A DNA stretch of 24,638 nt from a virus: IMG/VR virus record IMGVR_UViG_3300021425_002180, positions 1 to 24,638 of that record; one strand, 5' to 3'. This document shows, piece by piece, positions 7,467 to 15,576 of the stretch; the first letter of the stretch is position 1, and each line of letters starts with the position of its first letter. Below the pieces are notes generated by a model. That model saw only the letters and a program-made list of their open reading frames with translations. It was not told the DNA's origin and did not search any database. Both the position numbers and the translations under genes were made by a program.

Positions 7467-9170
7467 ATGGAACCATTAAGAATTTATGTTGGATGGGATA
7501 GTAGAGAAGATATAGCGTTTCAAGCGTGTAAACAAAGTTTATTAGACACGGCATCTGTACCAATCGAAGTTATTCCATTAAAGCAACGACTATTAAAACG
7601 AGATGGACTTTATTGGAGAAAGTCTGATAAGTTAGCATCAACCGAATTTACATTCACAAGATTTTTAATAGCAGAGATGGCTAATTTTACAGGTTGGGCA
7701 TTGTTTATTGATTGTGATTTTATTGCTGTAGAAGATGTAAAAAAGTTGTTTGATCAAGCAGATAATAGGTATGCATTAATGTGTGCTCAACACGACTATA
7801 CACCTAAAGAAGGTGTAAAGATGGACGGTAAACAGCAATTAAACTATCCACGTAAAAACTGGTCAAGTATGATGCTTGTAAATTGCGGACATCCTAGCAA
7901 TAAAAAACTTACGAAAGATTTAGTAAATGATCCAAACATTGACGGTAAGTATCTACATAGATTTAGTTGGTTAAACGATAGTGAAATAGGCGCAATTAGT
8001 CACGAGTGGAATTGGTTAGTTGGTTGGTATAACGAACCAGATGATGGCAAGCCCAAGTTTATTCATTACACCGAAGGTGGACCGTGGTTTGAACAATATA
8101 AAGATTGTGAATATAATTTAGAATATTATCGTGCCGAACGTAAGTATTTGATGCAAGGTATAAAAGGAGCAGAAACAAAAGCAAACTTAGCAAAATCAAA
8201 AGGATCAAAGTTTGAAGAGCTTACATTACCTAAAGACACAATTGAAGCAGTAAAAACAGTAATATATACTCCTATTGATCCTACAGGAAAATATTATGGA
8301 AAAACACAGGAGCAAGCAATGAAAGTTATTCAAAATAAATTTATGAAGGGGACTGTACATAAAAATGCTGCTATTGATCCAGAAGAAGGAATAGCATACC
8401 ATAAGGACGGTCTGCAATATGACGAGTACTTACAAAGTTTTGTGATAGGTAGCGGTGGCAGATTAAGTGACTGGAAGACAGAGCAGACTACAAACACTCC
8501 GTTAATCATTAGAGGACTAGGCGGCGGCAGTAGAAAAGCTCTTAAACACTGTTGGGAAACAAATAGACTATTTTATGCCATTGATACAGGATATTTCGGT
8601 AACGAAGGCAGTAAGGCAAAGATATGGCATCGTGTAACTAAAAACGAATTACAGAATACACAGCCTATTAAAGATCGTCCTGATGACAGACTGTTAAACT
8701 GGAAATACAAAAAATTTAAAGACGAAGGTAGAAAAATTTTACTTGTTCCGCCTAGTGAAAAAGTTATGATGTTATGGGATCAACCAAGTCCAGAAGAATG
8801 GGTAAAGAAAGTTAGCGAACAATTAAAAGAATATACAGATCGACCTATTGAAATTAGATTAAAGCCTGATCGTAGACACAGAATTACAAATCAATCACTA
8901 GAGGCAGCAATGGCACTAGATGTTTATTGTGTAATTACATATAATAGTATTGCTGCATTAGAAGCACTTAATTTCGGAAAGCCTGCTATTGCATTAGGTC
9001 CTAATTGTGCTACAGCAGTTTGTAATACTAAATTATCTGAAGTTGAAAATTTAAATAAACCAGATAGAGACACAATGTATTCGTTGATGTGTCATTTAAG
9101 TTATGCACAATTTAACCGCGAAGAGATGATGAACGGGTACGCTTGGGATATTGTAAATGAAGGTAGTTAG
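7467..9170 (+). CDS. Two-domain glycosyltransferase: GT8-like plus GT-B-like domain
   Basis: A 567-aa protein. Residues 1-240 are a GT8-like GT-A domain: YVGWDSREDIAFQACKQSL at the N-terminus, ALFIDCDFI with the D-x-D motif (Asp82, Asp84), and a C-terminal KFIHYTEGGPWFEQYK, typical of LPS-type galactosyltransferases. Residues about 310-567 form a second domain containing KILLVPPSEKVMMLWDQPS, TDRPIEIRLKPDRRHR and VITYNSIAALEALNFGKPAIALG. This pattern recurs in the proteins at 9157-10089 and 11500-12354, so all three share a GT-B/capsule-synthesis-like domain. It directly abuts the preceding stop. It probably adds two different sugars to one glycan; donors and acceptors cannot be inferred. Confidence 0.75.
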   Translation: MEPLRIYVGWDSREDIAFQACKQSLLDTASVPIEVIPLKQRLLKRDGLYWRKSDKLASTEFTFTRFLIAEMANFTGWALFIDCDFIAVEDVKKLFDQADNRYALMCAQHDYTPKEGVKMDGKQQLNYPRKNWSSMMLVNCGHPSNKKLTKDLVNDPNIDGKYLHRFSWLNDSEIGAISHEWNWLVGWYNEPDDGKPKFIHYTEGGPWFEQYKDCEYNLEYYRAERKYLMQGIKGAETKANLAKSKGSKFEELTLPKDTIEAVKTVIYTPIDPTGKYYGKTQEQAMKVIQNKFMKGTVHKNAAIDPEEGIAYHKDGLQYDEYLQSFVIGSGGRLSDWKTEQTTNTPLIIRGLGGGSRKALKHCWETNRLFYAIDTGYFGNEGSKAKIWHRVTKNELQNTQPIKDRPDDRLLNWKYKKFKDEGRKILLVPPSEKVMMLWDQPSPEEWVKKVSEQLKEYTDRPIEIRLKPDRRHRITNQSLEAAMALDVYCVITYNSIAALEALNFGKPAIALGPNCATAVCNTKLSEVENLNKPDRDTMYSLMCHLSYAQFNREEMMNGYAWDIVNEGS

Positions 9171-10089
9171 TTACTTCAATGTAGTACCTGCATTAAACAA
9201 AAGCCAAGAAAAATTTGATATATTAACTAAATTTGTTCAAGGTGTAAATGCTGTAGGTGATAAAGGTATACTACATACAGATAATAATTTAATTGACGCT
9301 GATGTAGGTGTTATACAAGGTTGGCAGCACGAAATAGGAAAAAATGCACCGCATTTAAAGTTACGTCAAGCAGTTATTGACAGAACAAAAAATAAACACG
9401 TTTGCAGTGCAGATGCAAACTTATTCTTATACGCAAATAAAACTAATCAACCTCATCATTATTTACGTTATAGTTTTGACGGTATCTTTCGAAATACAGG
9501 ACAATACTTTGATGATAATCCTGATCCTAAAAGGTGGCAGCAAATCAGTAGAGACACAGGCATACAACTTAGCAATATGAAACAAACAGGTAATCATATT
9601 CTAATTTGTGCTCAGAGAGATAAAGGTTGGAGTATGGGTCAGATGAATTTAGATTTATGGCTAATCAACACTTGTACTGAAATACGTAAACACACTAATC
9701 GACCTGTTGTTGTGAGATTACATCCTAAAGATAATCAAACAAATAGAAGAGCAAGTAGCATTGCAAAATCATTAAGTCAATTTAAAGATATACGCCTTAG
9801 TCATAACAGAGATAATATAGACAGGGATTTAAAAAATTGTTGGGCAGTTGTTAATCATAATAGTAGCTCAATAGTAGGTCCAATTATTCAAGGACACCAC
9901 GCATTTATAACAGACAATAGTACTAGTCAATGTGCCGAAGTTGCACATTTAGGATTTGATAAAATTGAAAAACCGACATTGTTTGATAGACAAAAATGGT
10001 TAGAAAGAATTAGTATGTGTCATTGGAAATTTAGTGAGCTACAAGATGGAACAGCGTGGCGCCATATGAGACAATACGTTAGTTCCTAA
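9157..10089 (+). CDS. GT-B-like glycan synthesis protein (paralogue of 11500-12354)
   Basis: A 310-aa protein whose C-terminal 170 residues carry HILICAQRDKGW, WLINTCTEIRKHTNRPVVVR, LHPKD, WAVVNHNSSSIVGPIIQG and FDRQKWLERI. These match the gene at 11500 almost segment for segment and the second half of the 7467 protein more distantly. The N-terminal half is divergent. The H-P-K in R-L-H-P-K and the serine cluster N-S-S-S resemble donor-binding residues of capsule-type GT-B transferases. It starts at ATG 9157, overlapping the previous stop by 14 bases, and its 3' end overlaps a convergent minus-strand gene by 11 bases. Function is inferred from fold-like patterns only. Confidence 0.65.
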   Translation: MKVVSYFNVVPALNKSQEKFDILTKFVQGVNAVGDKGILHTDNNLIDADVGVIQGWQHEIGKNAPHLKLRQAVIDRTKNKHVCSADANLFLYANKTNQPHHYLRYSFDGIFRNTGQYFDDNPDPKRWQQISRDTGIQLSNMKQTGNHILICAQRDKGWSMGQMNLDLWLINTCTEIRKHTNRPVVVRLHPKDNQTNRRASSIAKSLSQFKDIRLSHNRDNIDRDLKNCWAVVNHNSSSIVGPIIQGHHAFITDNSTSQCAEVAHLGFDKIEKPTLFDRQKWLERISMCHWKFSELQDGTAWRHMRQYVSS

Positions 10090-10090
10090 C
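10078..10090. other. Short hairpin at a convergent gene junction
   Basis: GTTAG (10078-10082), a three-base loop TTC and CTAAC (10086-10090) form a small symmetric hairpin covering both stop codons of the overlapping convergent genes. There is no clear U-tract. It may weakly limit read-through in both directions, or may be incidental to the paired stop codons. Confidence 0.25.
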
Positions 10091-10618
10091 TACAGCCCAT
10101 ACGTGTTTAGATGTTTCAGTTTTAATAATTTCTAAATTTACATCTTGATCCATTAACTCTTTTACAAACTTATTAACACCTGTAATTTTCACATCATCAA
10201 ACACAATTATTTTACTATCTTTAACTTGTTCATAATCGTGTTTTACAGTATCGTAACTATGACCGCCGTCTATATATACAAAATCAAATACTGTTGGCTT
10301 TAGTGTATCAGTAGTATACCCCTGGAATAACTTATAATCCAAATTATTATGCTCAAGTTTAACTTTATTAAGTGTTGCTTTAGCAATCCTCATATTAGCA
10401 GGCGCTTTCCCGTTACGTTCTTTTTTGTGTAAATCAAGATCAGGATTTTGTGCATCGAACACATCATATCCATAATAGGTTAACTTTTTTACTCTTGGTG
10501 CAAATAATTCAATAAATTGTTTAGCAGATCCTCCTTTGTGTGTACCTATTTCTCCTATGAACTTGCATCTTGCATCTCCGATAATCTGTTTCATTATGTC
10601 AAACAAAAATGGTTTCAT
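10079..10618 (-). CDS. Class I SAM-dependent methyltransferase
   Basis: A 179-aa protein on the minus strand. EIGTHKGGSAKQFIEL is the glycine-rich SAM-binding motif I, and DFVYIDGGHSYDTVKHDYE is the acidic post-I/IV region typical of the Methyltransf_24 group often found in glycan and cell-surface clusters. KIIVFDDVK follows as a later strand. I chose ATG 10618, which overlaps the upstream gene's TGA as ATGA (translational coupling), over the TTG at 10630. It probably methylates a sugar or glycan made by neighbouring enzymes, but a protein or small-molecule target cannot be excluded. It converges with, and overlaps, the 9157 gene. Confidence 0.8.
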   Translation of the reverse strand: MKPFLFDIMKQIIGDARCKFIGEIGTHKGGSAKQFIELFAPRVKKLTYYGYDVFDAQNPDLDLHKKERNGKAPANMRIAKATLNKVKLEHNNLDYKLFQGYTTDTLKPTVFDFVYIDGGHSYDTVKHDYEQVKDSKIIVFDDVKITGVNKFVKELMDQDVNLEIIKTETSKHVWAVVRN

Positions 10619-11457
10619 TTTGAATTCCAATAAGCTTCACTTCTGTTAACCATTAGATCTTTATCTAAACTTTTTCCTGTGTCTTTGCGTCCGCCTTTCA
10701 TATGGTCCATCCACTTGCCTAATGGTCCATTAATTAACGGATGGCCGCCGCCGCCTGACTTTGCTTCTTTGAGATACATTTCTGCACTATAGTCGTGTGA
10801 TGGAAATTCACTGTACTTCTTTAACAGTTCACCGAACACATAACTGTCGTGCCATTCTTCTAACTTAAAGATGCCGTTCTCTGCATCTTCGTACATACGT
10901 TCAAAGTCTTCTAAGAAACTATGACACACAGGGTGATTTAGATTCATACCGTAGAAGCCACACTCTGGCCAAGTCTGCGATCCTTTACCTCTACCAACAT
11001 ATGTAATATAAGCATTTTCAGGAAGTAGCTCTTTGAACTCTTCGTAACTCCAAGGACTGTGAATAAAGCTATCTGCATCCATCCACACACACCATCCTTT
11101 AGAGCGTGTACAAGCGTCATACACAGCGTATGTTTTATTAGCAAAACGTATAGCATTCCATTTGAATTCTTTATGCCAATCTCTAGGACGTCTTGCTTTT
11201 ATATCATCTGGAGGAATTCCATTTGCTTTAGGATCATTCTTCCATTTTTCTTTAAATGCATTTAGTTTAGGCAATGTCTTTTCTGCACTTAATATTTCTA
11301 TTCTTCTTGTATCTGGATTAGGAGGTAGTATGCCTTCTGCATACACTAATAATTTAATTCTAGGATCTACTTGTTTTGCGAAACTTTCTAAAAATCTTTG
11401 TCCGTATTTTGTGTATCCGTCTGGATGAAATGTTGTAACCACAGTTATAGCTGGCAT
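10615..11457 (-). CDS. GT-A-like glycosyltransferase, minus strand
   Basis: A 280-aa protein starting ITVVTTFHPDGYTKYGQRFLESF, a usual opening of GT-A glycosyltransferases. WCVWMDADSFI carries the D-x-D motif, and WPECGFYGMNLNHP with EEWHDSYVFGELL resembles the acceptor-side region. The glycine-rich KSGGGGHPLINGP and basic KGGRKD near the C-terminus are distinctive. GAGG (11468-11465, minus strand) lies seven bases before ATG 11457, so unlike several plus-strand unit heads it has a normal ribosome site. It heads a two-gene minus-strand unit with the methyltransferase. Donor and acceptor are unknown. Confidence 0.65.
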   Translation of the reverse strand: MPAITVVTTFHPDGYTKYGQRFLESFAKQVDPRIKLLVYAEGILPPNPDTRRIEILSAEKTLPKLNAFKEKWKNDPKANGIPPDDIKARRPRDWHKEFKWNAIRFANKTYAVYDACTRSKGWCVWMDADSFIHSPWSYEEFKELLPENAYITYVGRGKGSQTWPECGFYGMNLNHPVCHSFLEDFERMYEDAENGIFKLEEWHDSYVFGELLKKYSEFPSHDYSAEMYLKEAKSGGGGHPLINGPLGKWMDHMKGGRKDTGKSLDKDLMVNRSEAYWNSK

Positions 11458-11468
11458 TTGTTTTCCTC

Positions 11469-11497
11469 GTTAAATATACTTATATGGAATATTTAAC
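11469..11497. promoter_or_regulatory. Divergent intergenic inverted repeat with a minus-strand late-like box
   Basis: GTTAAATAT (11469-11477) and ATATTTAAC (11489-11497) are perfect 9-bp arms around an 11-base centre, between two divergent genes. On the minus strand the centre reads TATAAGTA (11484-11477), one mismatch from the T4 late box TATAAATA. It would start transcription near 11471 and give a short leader with GAGG. On the plus strand I see no convincing box at the usual distance from ATG 11500. The symmetry suggests a shared operator or overlapping promoters. Confidence 0.4.
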
Positions 11498-11499
11498 CT

Positions 11500-12354
11500 A
11501 TGAAATTCAGTCTTTGGTCGCAATATGGCGCACAAAATAGTAGAGAAGTTTTTAATGCCTTTGCTCACAGTCTTGTGGCTGCTGGGCATACTGTTGTTTG
11601 GAACGATCCTGTTTCTGATGTTGATGTCATTTGGAGTGTTCTTTTCGCTGGTAGAATGGCTCAGAATAAAACTATATGGCAAAGGAACTTGGCAAAATCC
11701 AAACCGACCTTGGTCCTAGAAGTTGGCGGGATCAGCAGAGGCAAAACTTGGAAGGTAGGACTTAATGGAATCAATAGAGACGCTTATTGGGGCGATATTG
11801 ATAATGATGATAGTCGTGTCAGTTTACTGGGACTTGAAGTAAAACCCTGGCGCACAACAGGTGAATACATTCTCATATGTGGACAACACGATAAAAGTCT
11901 GCAATGGAATAATATGCCTAAAATGAGTGTTTGGGTAATGAATACAATTACTGAAATACAAAAACATACTGATAGGCCAATTATCTTTCGTCCTCATCCT
12001 AGATGCACATTACCTAGCATTGAACACGAATTTAAAAACGTTCGTAGACAAACACCTAAGCAAACACCCGGTAGTTATGACGATTTTGATATAGACTACA
12101 GCAATGTATACGCTACTGTAAGCTACAGTAGTAATCCTGGTATACACAGTGTACTAGAAGGTGTTCCAGCGTTTGTAAGCCCTAGCTCGTTAGCGTATGA
12201 CGTTGGTAACGACATAGACTTCTTTCACGACATAGAAGCGCCATTGACTCCAGATAGACAACAATGGCTTAACGACTACGCTTGGACTGAATTTACAGTA
12301 GAAGAAATTTCTCAAGGATTACCACTTAAACGCTTGACTTCTAAGTTGTTTTAA
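11500..12354 (+). CDS. GT-B-like glycan synthesis protein (paralogue of 9157-10089)
   Basis: A 284-aa protein with YILICGQHDKS, VMNTITEIQKHTDRPIIFR, PHPRC, ATVSYSSNPGIHSVLEGVPAF and PDRQQWLNDYAWTEF. These are parallel in order and spacing to the 9157 protein, and more weakly to the second half of the 7467 protein. The N-terminus (MKFSLWSQYGAQNSREVFNA) opens like a Rossmann domain. The paralogues are now separated by the minus-strand pair 10079-11457. There is no Shine-Dalgarno sequence before ATG 11500. Its last codons contain the -35 box of the next promoter. It is probably a glycosyltransferase of the surface-glycan set; the reaction is unknown. Confidence 0.6.
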   Translation: MKFSLWSQYGAQNSREVFNAFAHSLVAAGHTVVWNDPVSDVDVIWSVLFAGRMAQNKTIWQRNLAKSKPTLVLEVGGISRGKTWKVGLNGINRDAYWGDIDNDDSRVSLLGLEVKPWRTTGEYILICGQHDKSLQWNNMPKMSVWVMNTITEIQKHTDRPIIFRPHPRCTLPSIEHEFKNVRRQTPKQTPGSYDDFDIDYSNVYATVSYSSNPGIHSVLEGVPAFVSPSSLAYDVGNDIDFFHDIEAPLTPDRQQWLNDYAWTEFTVEEISQGLPLKRLTSKLF

Positions 12355-12362
12355 GTTATACT
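12334..12362 (+). promoter_or_regulatory. Sigma70-type promoter of the UvsW-Kds operon (predicted leaderless)
   Basis: TTGACT (12334-12339), a 17-base spacer and TATACT (12357-12362). Six bases then separate the -10 box from ATG 12369, so the expected start is the A of that ATG. No Shine-Dalgarno sequence precedes it. The -35 box lies inside the coding end of the 11500 gene. The surrounding CGCTTGAC is also found at the 24355 promoter. A tight run of genes to 21293 probably depends on it. Confidence 0.7.
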
Positions 12363-12368
12363 GTATGT

Positions 12369-13604
12369 ATGTTTACAGTAGAAGATTACATAGAAATTTT
12401 AGCCGGCATCCAATCCGGAGGCTCTGCAATCAAATTAGAACGTGCTGACTACAACCTTGTTACTAGTTTAGCAAGGCAAACGTTTAAAGGTGTTGCATAT
12501 ACAGATCGTCAGTTTGAACTTGCTAAAAAGAAAGTACAACACTATGAAGGTCAACTTATTGCCCAAGGCTTTAAGATTGAAGATGATGACTATAACAATC
12601 TTAGATTGCCGCTGCGAGAAATAGATCGTAGTCGTTGGATTAAAATTGTAGATGATATTGACAATGCAACAGAACATAAATCTTCAAAAGCACCTTTTAT
12701 TGCAGTTAGGTTTAGCTTCCAAAAGAAGTTAATCAGTGCATTAGAAAAAATAAGACTAACATCTTATCACTATGATAAAAAATTAAAAATACAATATTTT
12801 GAATATAGCGAACAAAATTTATTTAAAATTCTAAGTGCATTTGATGGAAAAAACTTTGAAATTGATCCTGCCGTTCAAACAATTTATGATAAAATTTTAA
12901 CATTTACTAGGGAAAATAGTTTACCTGGTGTTTATGGTTATAAATTAAAAAACTTGCCAGACTCTGCTATTAATATGCTTGAAGAAGAATTAGGTAAACC
13001 TAATGCTGATAATTTACTGTTATATCAAGACAGAAGTTTAAAATATGGTTTACATATTGATAGTGATTATAATGTAGATACAAATTCTTTAGAATGGAAA
13101 ATTGCCAAACGGAAAAATCCTAACGTTAGTCTTGATAGTGCGAATGTAAGTTTAGGTGATCTATTAATTACTTTAGAAAATTTGCAAAGAAATAGAACAC
13201 TTATTCTTTTATCGAGTCAGAACGATTCGCATTACGATAATATTGTAGAAGCTCACTCAATTATTAGAAATCTATTCAAGCCTGAAGAAGTTGCTGTAAC
13301 ATTTAGATTAGATAACAAAGACGAAGGTATTGAATTTAACAATTATATTAAAAAGCAATGTATTAATAATATGGTTGACAATAATACTAAAATCGTATAT
13401 AATACAAGTAATAAAATGCCCAAGCCACTATTAAAGTCGACTTGGACGCCTGATACGATTCTTGTATTAGGCGCTAGTGGATTTATAGGTCAAAGAAAAG
13501 TATTAGATTGTTATCCTAGTGCTGATCTTATTATACACTGTGTAGAAGGTAATTCTTCACAGGGTTATCGATCATACTTGGGGAGAGGAATAGACAAACT
13601 TTAA
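12369..13604 (+). CDS. Protein of unknown function heading the uvsW operon
   Basis: A 411-aa protein I do not recognise with confidence. The N-terminal 70 residues include RADYNLVTSLARQTFKGVAY then TDRQFELAKKKVQHYEGQL, a pattern seen at the start of several phage replication-associated proteins. The middle is Asn/Lys/Tyr-rich. The C-terminal part alternates strands and helices (NRTLILLSSQ, NKMPKPLLKSTWTPDTILVL, ADLIIHCVEG) and looks like a RecA-like or degenerate helicase C-domain, but no Walker A, DEAD box or arginine finger is visible. Its TAA overlaps the ATG of uvsW (TAATG), so translation is coupled. It may be a UvsW partner; this is inference from position. Confidence 0.7.
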   Translation: MFTVEDYIEILAGIQSGGSAIKLERADYNLVTSLARQTFKGVAYTDRQFELAKKKVQHYEGQLIAQGFKIEDDDYNNLRLPLREIDRSRWIKIVDDIDNATEHKSSKAPFIAVRFSFQKKLISALEKIRLTSYHYDKKLKIQYFEYSEQNLFKILSAFDGKNFEIDPAVQTIYDKILTFTRENSLPGVYGYKLKNLPDSAINMLEEELGKPNADNLLLYQDRSLKYGLHIDSDYNVDTNSLEWKIAKRKNPNVSLDSANVSLGDLLITLENLQRNRTLILLSSQNDSHYDNIVEAHSIIRNLFKPEEVAVTFRLDNKDEGIEFNNYIKKQCINNMVDNNTKIVYNTSNKMPKPLLKSTWTPDTILVLGASGFIGQRKVLDCYPSADLIIHCVEGNSSQGYRSYLGRGIDKL

Positions 13605-15067
13605 TGGCAAGTTGTAAACTAATAATTGAAGATGAAGTAAACATCAAGCTAGAAGGACTCGATGTAGATGTACGACGAAAACTTGCGAACGCTCTTAAGT
13701 TCGAAGTACCATATGCACGATATATGCCGCAGTATAAATTAGGACGTTGGGATGGCAAAGTTGCTTTCTTTGGCATTGGTGGTACTGGTTATGTTAATCA
13801 TCTTGACGTTGTTAGTGATGTACTTGCAAAAAACAATGTACAAATAGTCGACATTGAAGACAGGCGACATCCAATACAATTTAACTTTACTCCGGTAACA
13901 GAAAATTACTGGAAGGATCAAGGCGTTGTTTGGCCCAAGGGTCATCCGGCAGAAGGCGAAGATATTATTCTACGTGACTATCAAGTAGAATCAATTAATA
14001 ACTTTTTAAATAATCCACAGAGTCTGCAACAGATTGCAACTGGTGCAGGCAAAACAATTACCACAGCAACTCTTAGTCACATAACTGAACCTTACGGACG
14101 TAGCCTTGTTATTGTGCCTAATAAAAGTCTAGTTACTCAAACAGAAGAAGACTATATTAATTGTGGTTTGGATGTAGGGGTATACTTCGGCGACAGGAAA
14201 GAATTAGGTAAGACTCATACTATATGTACTTGGCAGAGTTTGAATATTCTAGACAAGAAGCACAAGGACGGATCAGCTGTACTATCACTAGCTGAGTTCT
14301 TAGACGGTGTAAGTACTGTTATTGTAGATGAGGTGCATCAAGCAAAAGCAGAAGTATTGAAAAACTTGCTTACACGCAACTTGAAAAATGCTCCTATTCG
14401 TTGGGGACTAACCGGTACGGTGCCCAAAGAAAAGTTTGAGTTTGAAAGTATTCACGCTTCATTAGGTCCTGTTATAGGACAAATTAGTGCTAAAGAATTA
14501 CAAGACAAAGGTGTGTTATCGCAGTGTCACGTTAATGTTGTACAGCTATTAGACACACAAGTACACACAGATTATCAATCAGAATTAAAATATCTAACAA
14601 CAAATAAAGATAGACTAGAATATATAGGCAAATTATTAAACACAGTAAAACAAGACGGAAACACCCTTATACTTGTTGACAGAATTAGCGCAGGCGAAAT
14701 GTTACAAGAACAAATACCAGGTAGTGTTTTTGTTAAAGGCGATGTTAAATTAAAAGATCGCAAGGAGGCATATGATGAAATCAATGAAGGAACTAATCAC
14801 GTCGTTATCGCCACATACGGTGTCGCGGCTGTCGGTATTAATATACCGCGTATTTTTAATCTTGTTCTCATTGAGCCTGGCAAAAGTTTTGTCCGGGTAA
14901 TTCAATCTATAGGTAGAGGCGTAAGAAAGGCAAAAGACAAAGACTTTGTACAAATTTGGGATATCACTTCAACGTGCAAATTTGCAAAGAGACATTTAAC
15001 ACAACGCAAAAAGTTCTATAAAGAAGCACAATATCCTTTCACTATAGAAAAAGTAGATTGGAACTAA
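13604..15067 (+). CDS. uvsW: UvsW-like SF2 DNA/RNA helicase
   Basis: A 487-aa protein, close to T4 UvsW in length (503 aa). UvsW unwinds R-loops and branched DNA and helps switch T4 from origin- to recombination-dependent replication. The N-terminal DNA-binding domain (residues 1-110) includes RYMPQYKLGRWDGKVAFF, typical of UvsW. Helicase motifs: a Q-motif-like LRDYQVESI (123-131), Walker A QIATGAGKTITT (143-154), DEVH (242-245), motif III GLTGT (268-272), and motif VI IQSIGRGVRKAKDK near residues 440-455. ATG 13604 overlaps the upstream stop. This and gp32/UvsX/UvsY form the recombination core. Confidence 0.93.
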   Translation: MASCKLIIEDEVNIKLEGLDVDVRRKLANALKFEVPYARYMPQYKLGRWDGKVAFFGIGGTGYVNHLDVVSDVLAKNNVQIVDIEDRRHPIQFNFTPVTENYWKDQGVVWPKGHPAEGEDIILRDYQVESINNFLNNPQSLQQIATGAGKTITTATLSHITEPYGRSLVIVPNKSLVTQTEEDYINCGLDVGVYFGDRKELGKTHTICTWQSLNILDKKHKDGSAVLSLAEFLDGVSTVIVDEVHQAKAEVLKNLLTRNLKNAPIRWGLTGTVPKEKFEFESIHASLGPVIGQISAKELQDKGVLSQCHVNVVQLLDTQVHTDYQSELKYLTTNKDRLEYIGKLLNTVKQDGNTLILVDRISAGEMLQEQIPGSVFVKGDVKLKDRKEAYDEINEGTNHVVIATYGVAAVGINIPRIFNLVLIEPGKSFVRVIQSIGRGVRKAKDKDFVQIWDITSTCKFAKRHLTQRKKFYKEAQYPFTIEKVDWN

Positions 15068-15069
15068 CA

Positions 15070-15576
15070 ATGAAAATATTAACGCTAGACAATAAACCGT
15101 TTTCTTTAACGAATATGCCTGACGAACTTGAAGACGAAGTTCAATTTGCCGTTCTTGATAACTCAGATGCAAAAGAACCAGATTTCTTTTTTATACCTTT
15201 AATTTTCTTAGAAAGTTTTAGCGCACCAGCAATGGTTTTAGAAATAAATGGTAAAGAAATAATGATGCCTATAGATTGGCACCTCGCAGTAGGTGACAGT
15301 CATAGTGGCAATGACTTAGAAGTTTTACCATTAACTAGTATTAACGATAGGGGATTCGAAGCATTTCTTTTCAATCCATTAAGCAGTTATAAGTTTGACT
15401 TTGGCGATATTAAAGTAACAAATTTTTACAATGATGTAAAATGGTATTTTCCAAAAACAAAAAACGGCCAACTATTGGCAATACCAATTGAAGATTGCGA
15501 TAAACCATTATGTGCGTACTTTATTAAAGATATCAGTAGACAGAGCGAAGTAATAGATTATACAAATTTACTATGA
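15070..15576 (+). CDS. Conserved phage protein of unknown function
   Basis: A 168-aa protein, predicted all-beta/mixed with no cysteine motif, signal peptide or membrane segment. I chose ATG 15070 (MKILTLDNKPFSL) over a TTG at 15058, because the TTG overlaps the end of uvsW and adds only four residues. Recognisable segments include FFFIPLIFLESFSAPAMVL, LEVLPLTSINDRGFEAFLFNP, WYFPKTKNGQLLAIP and LCAYFIKDIS. I recall closely similar proteins in marine T4-like phages, where they have no assigned function. Its stop overlaps the next ATG as ATGA. The position next to uvsW suggests a DNA or transcription role, without direct support. Confidence 0.75.
   Translation: MKILTLDNKPFSLTNMPDELEDEVQFAVLDNSDAKEPDFFFIPLIFLESFSAPAMVLEINGKEIMMPIDWHLAVGDSHSGNDLEVLPLTSINDRGFEAFLFNPLSSYKFDFGDIKVTNFYNDVKWYFPKTKNGQLLAIPIEDCDKPLCAYFIKDISRQSEVIDYTNLL

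Noticed and set aside
11484-11540. Short ORF starting at ATG 11484 ahead of the 11500 gene
   Set aside because: Eighteen codons with no ribosome site, mostly overlapping the 11500 frame. It is more likely a by-product of the AT-rich palindrome.
13448-13490. Rossmann-like LGASGFIG in the 12369 protein
   Set aside because: The glycine motif lies near the C-terminus and is not in the expected beta-alpha-beta context at the start of a domain, so an NAD-binding call is not supported.
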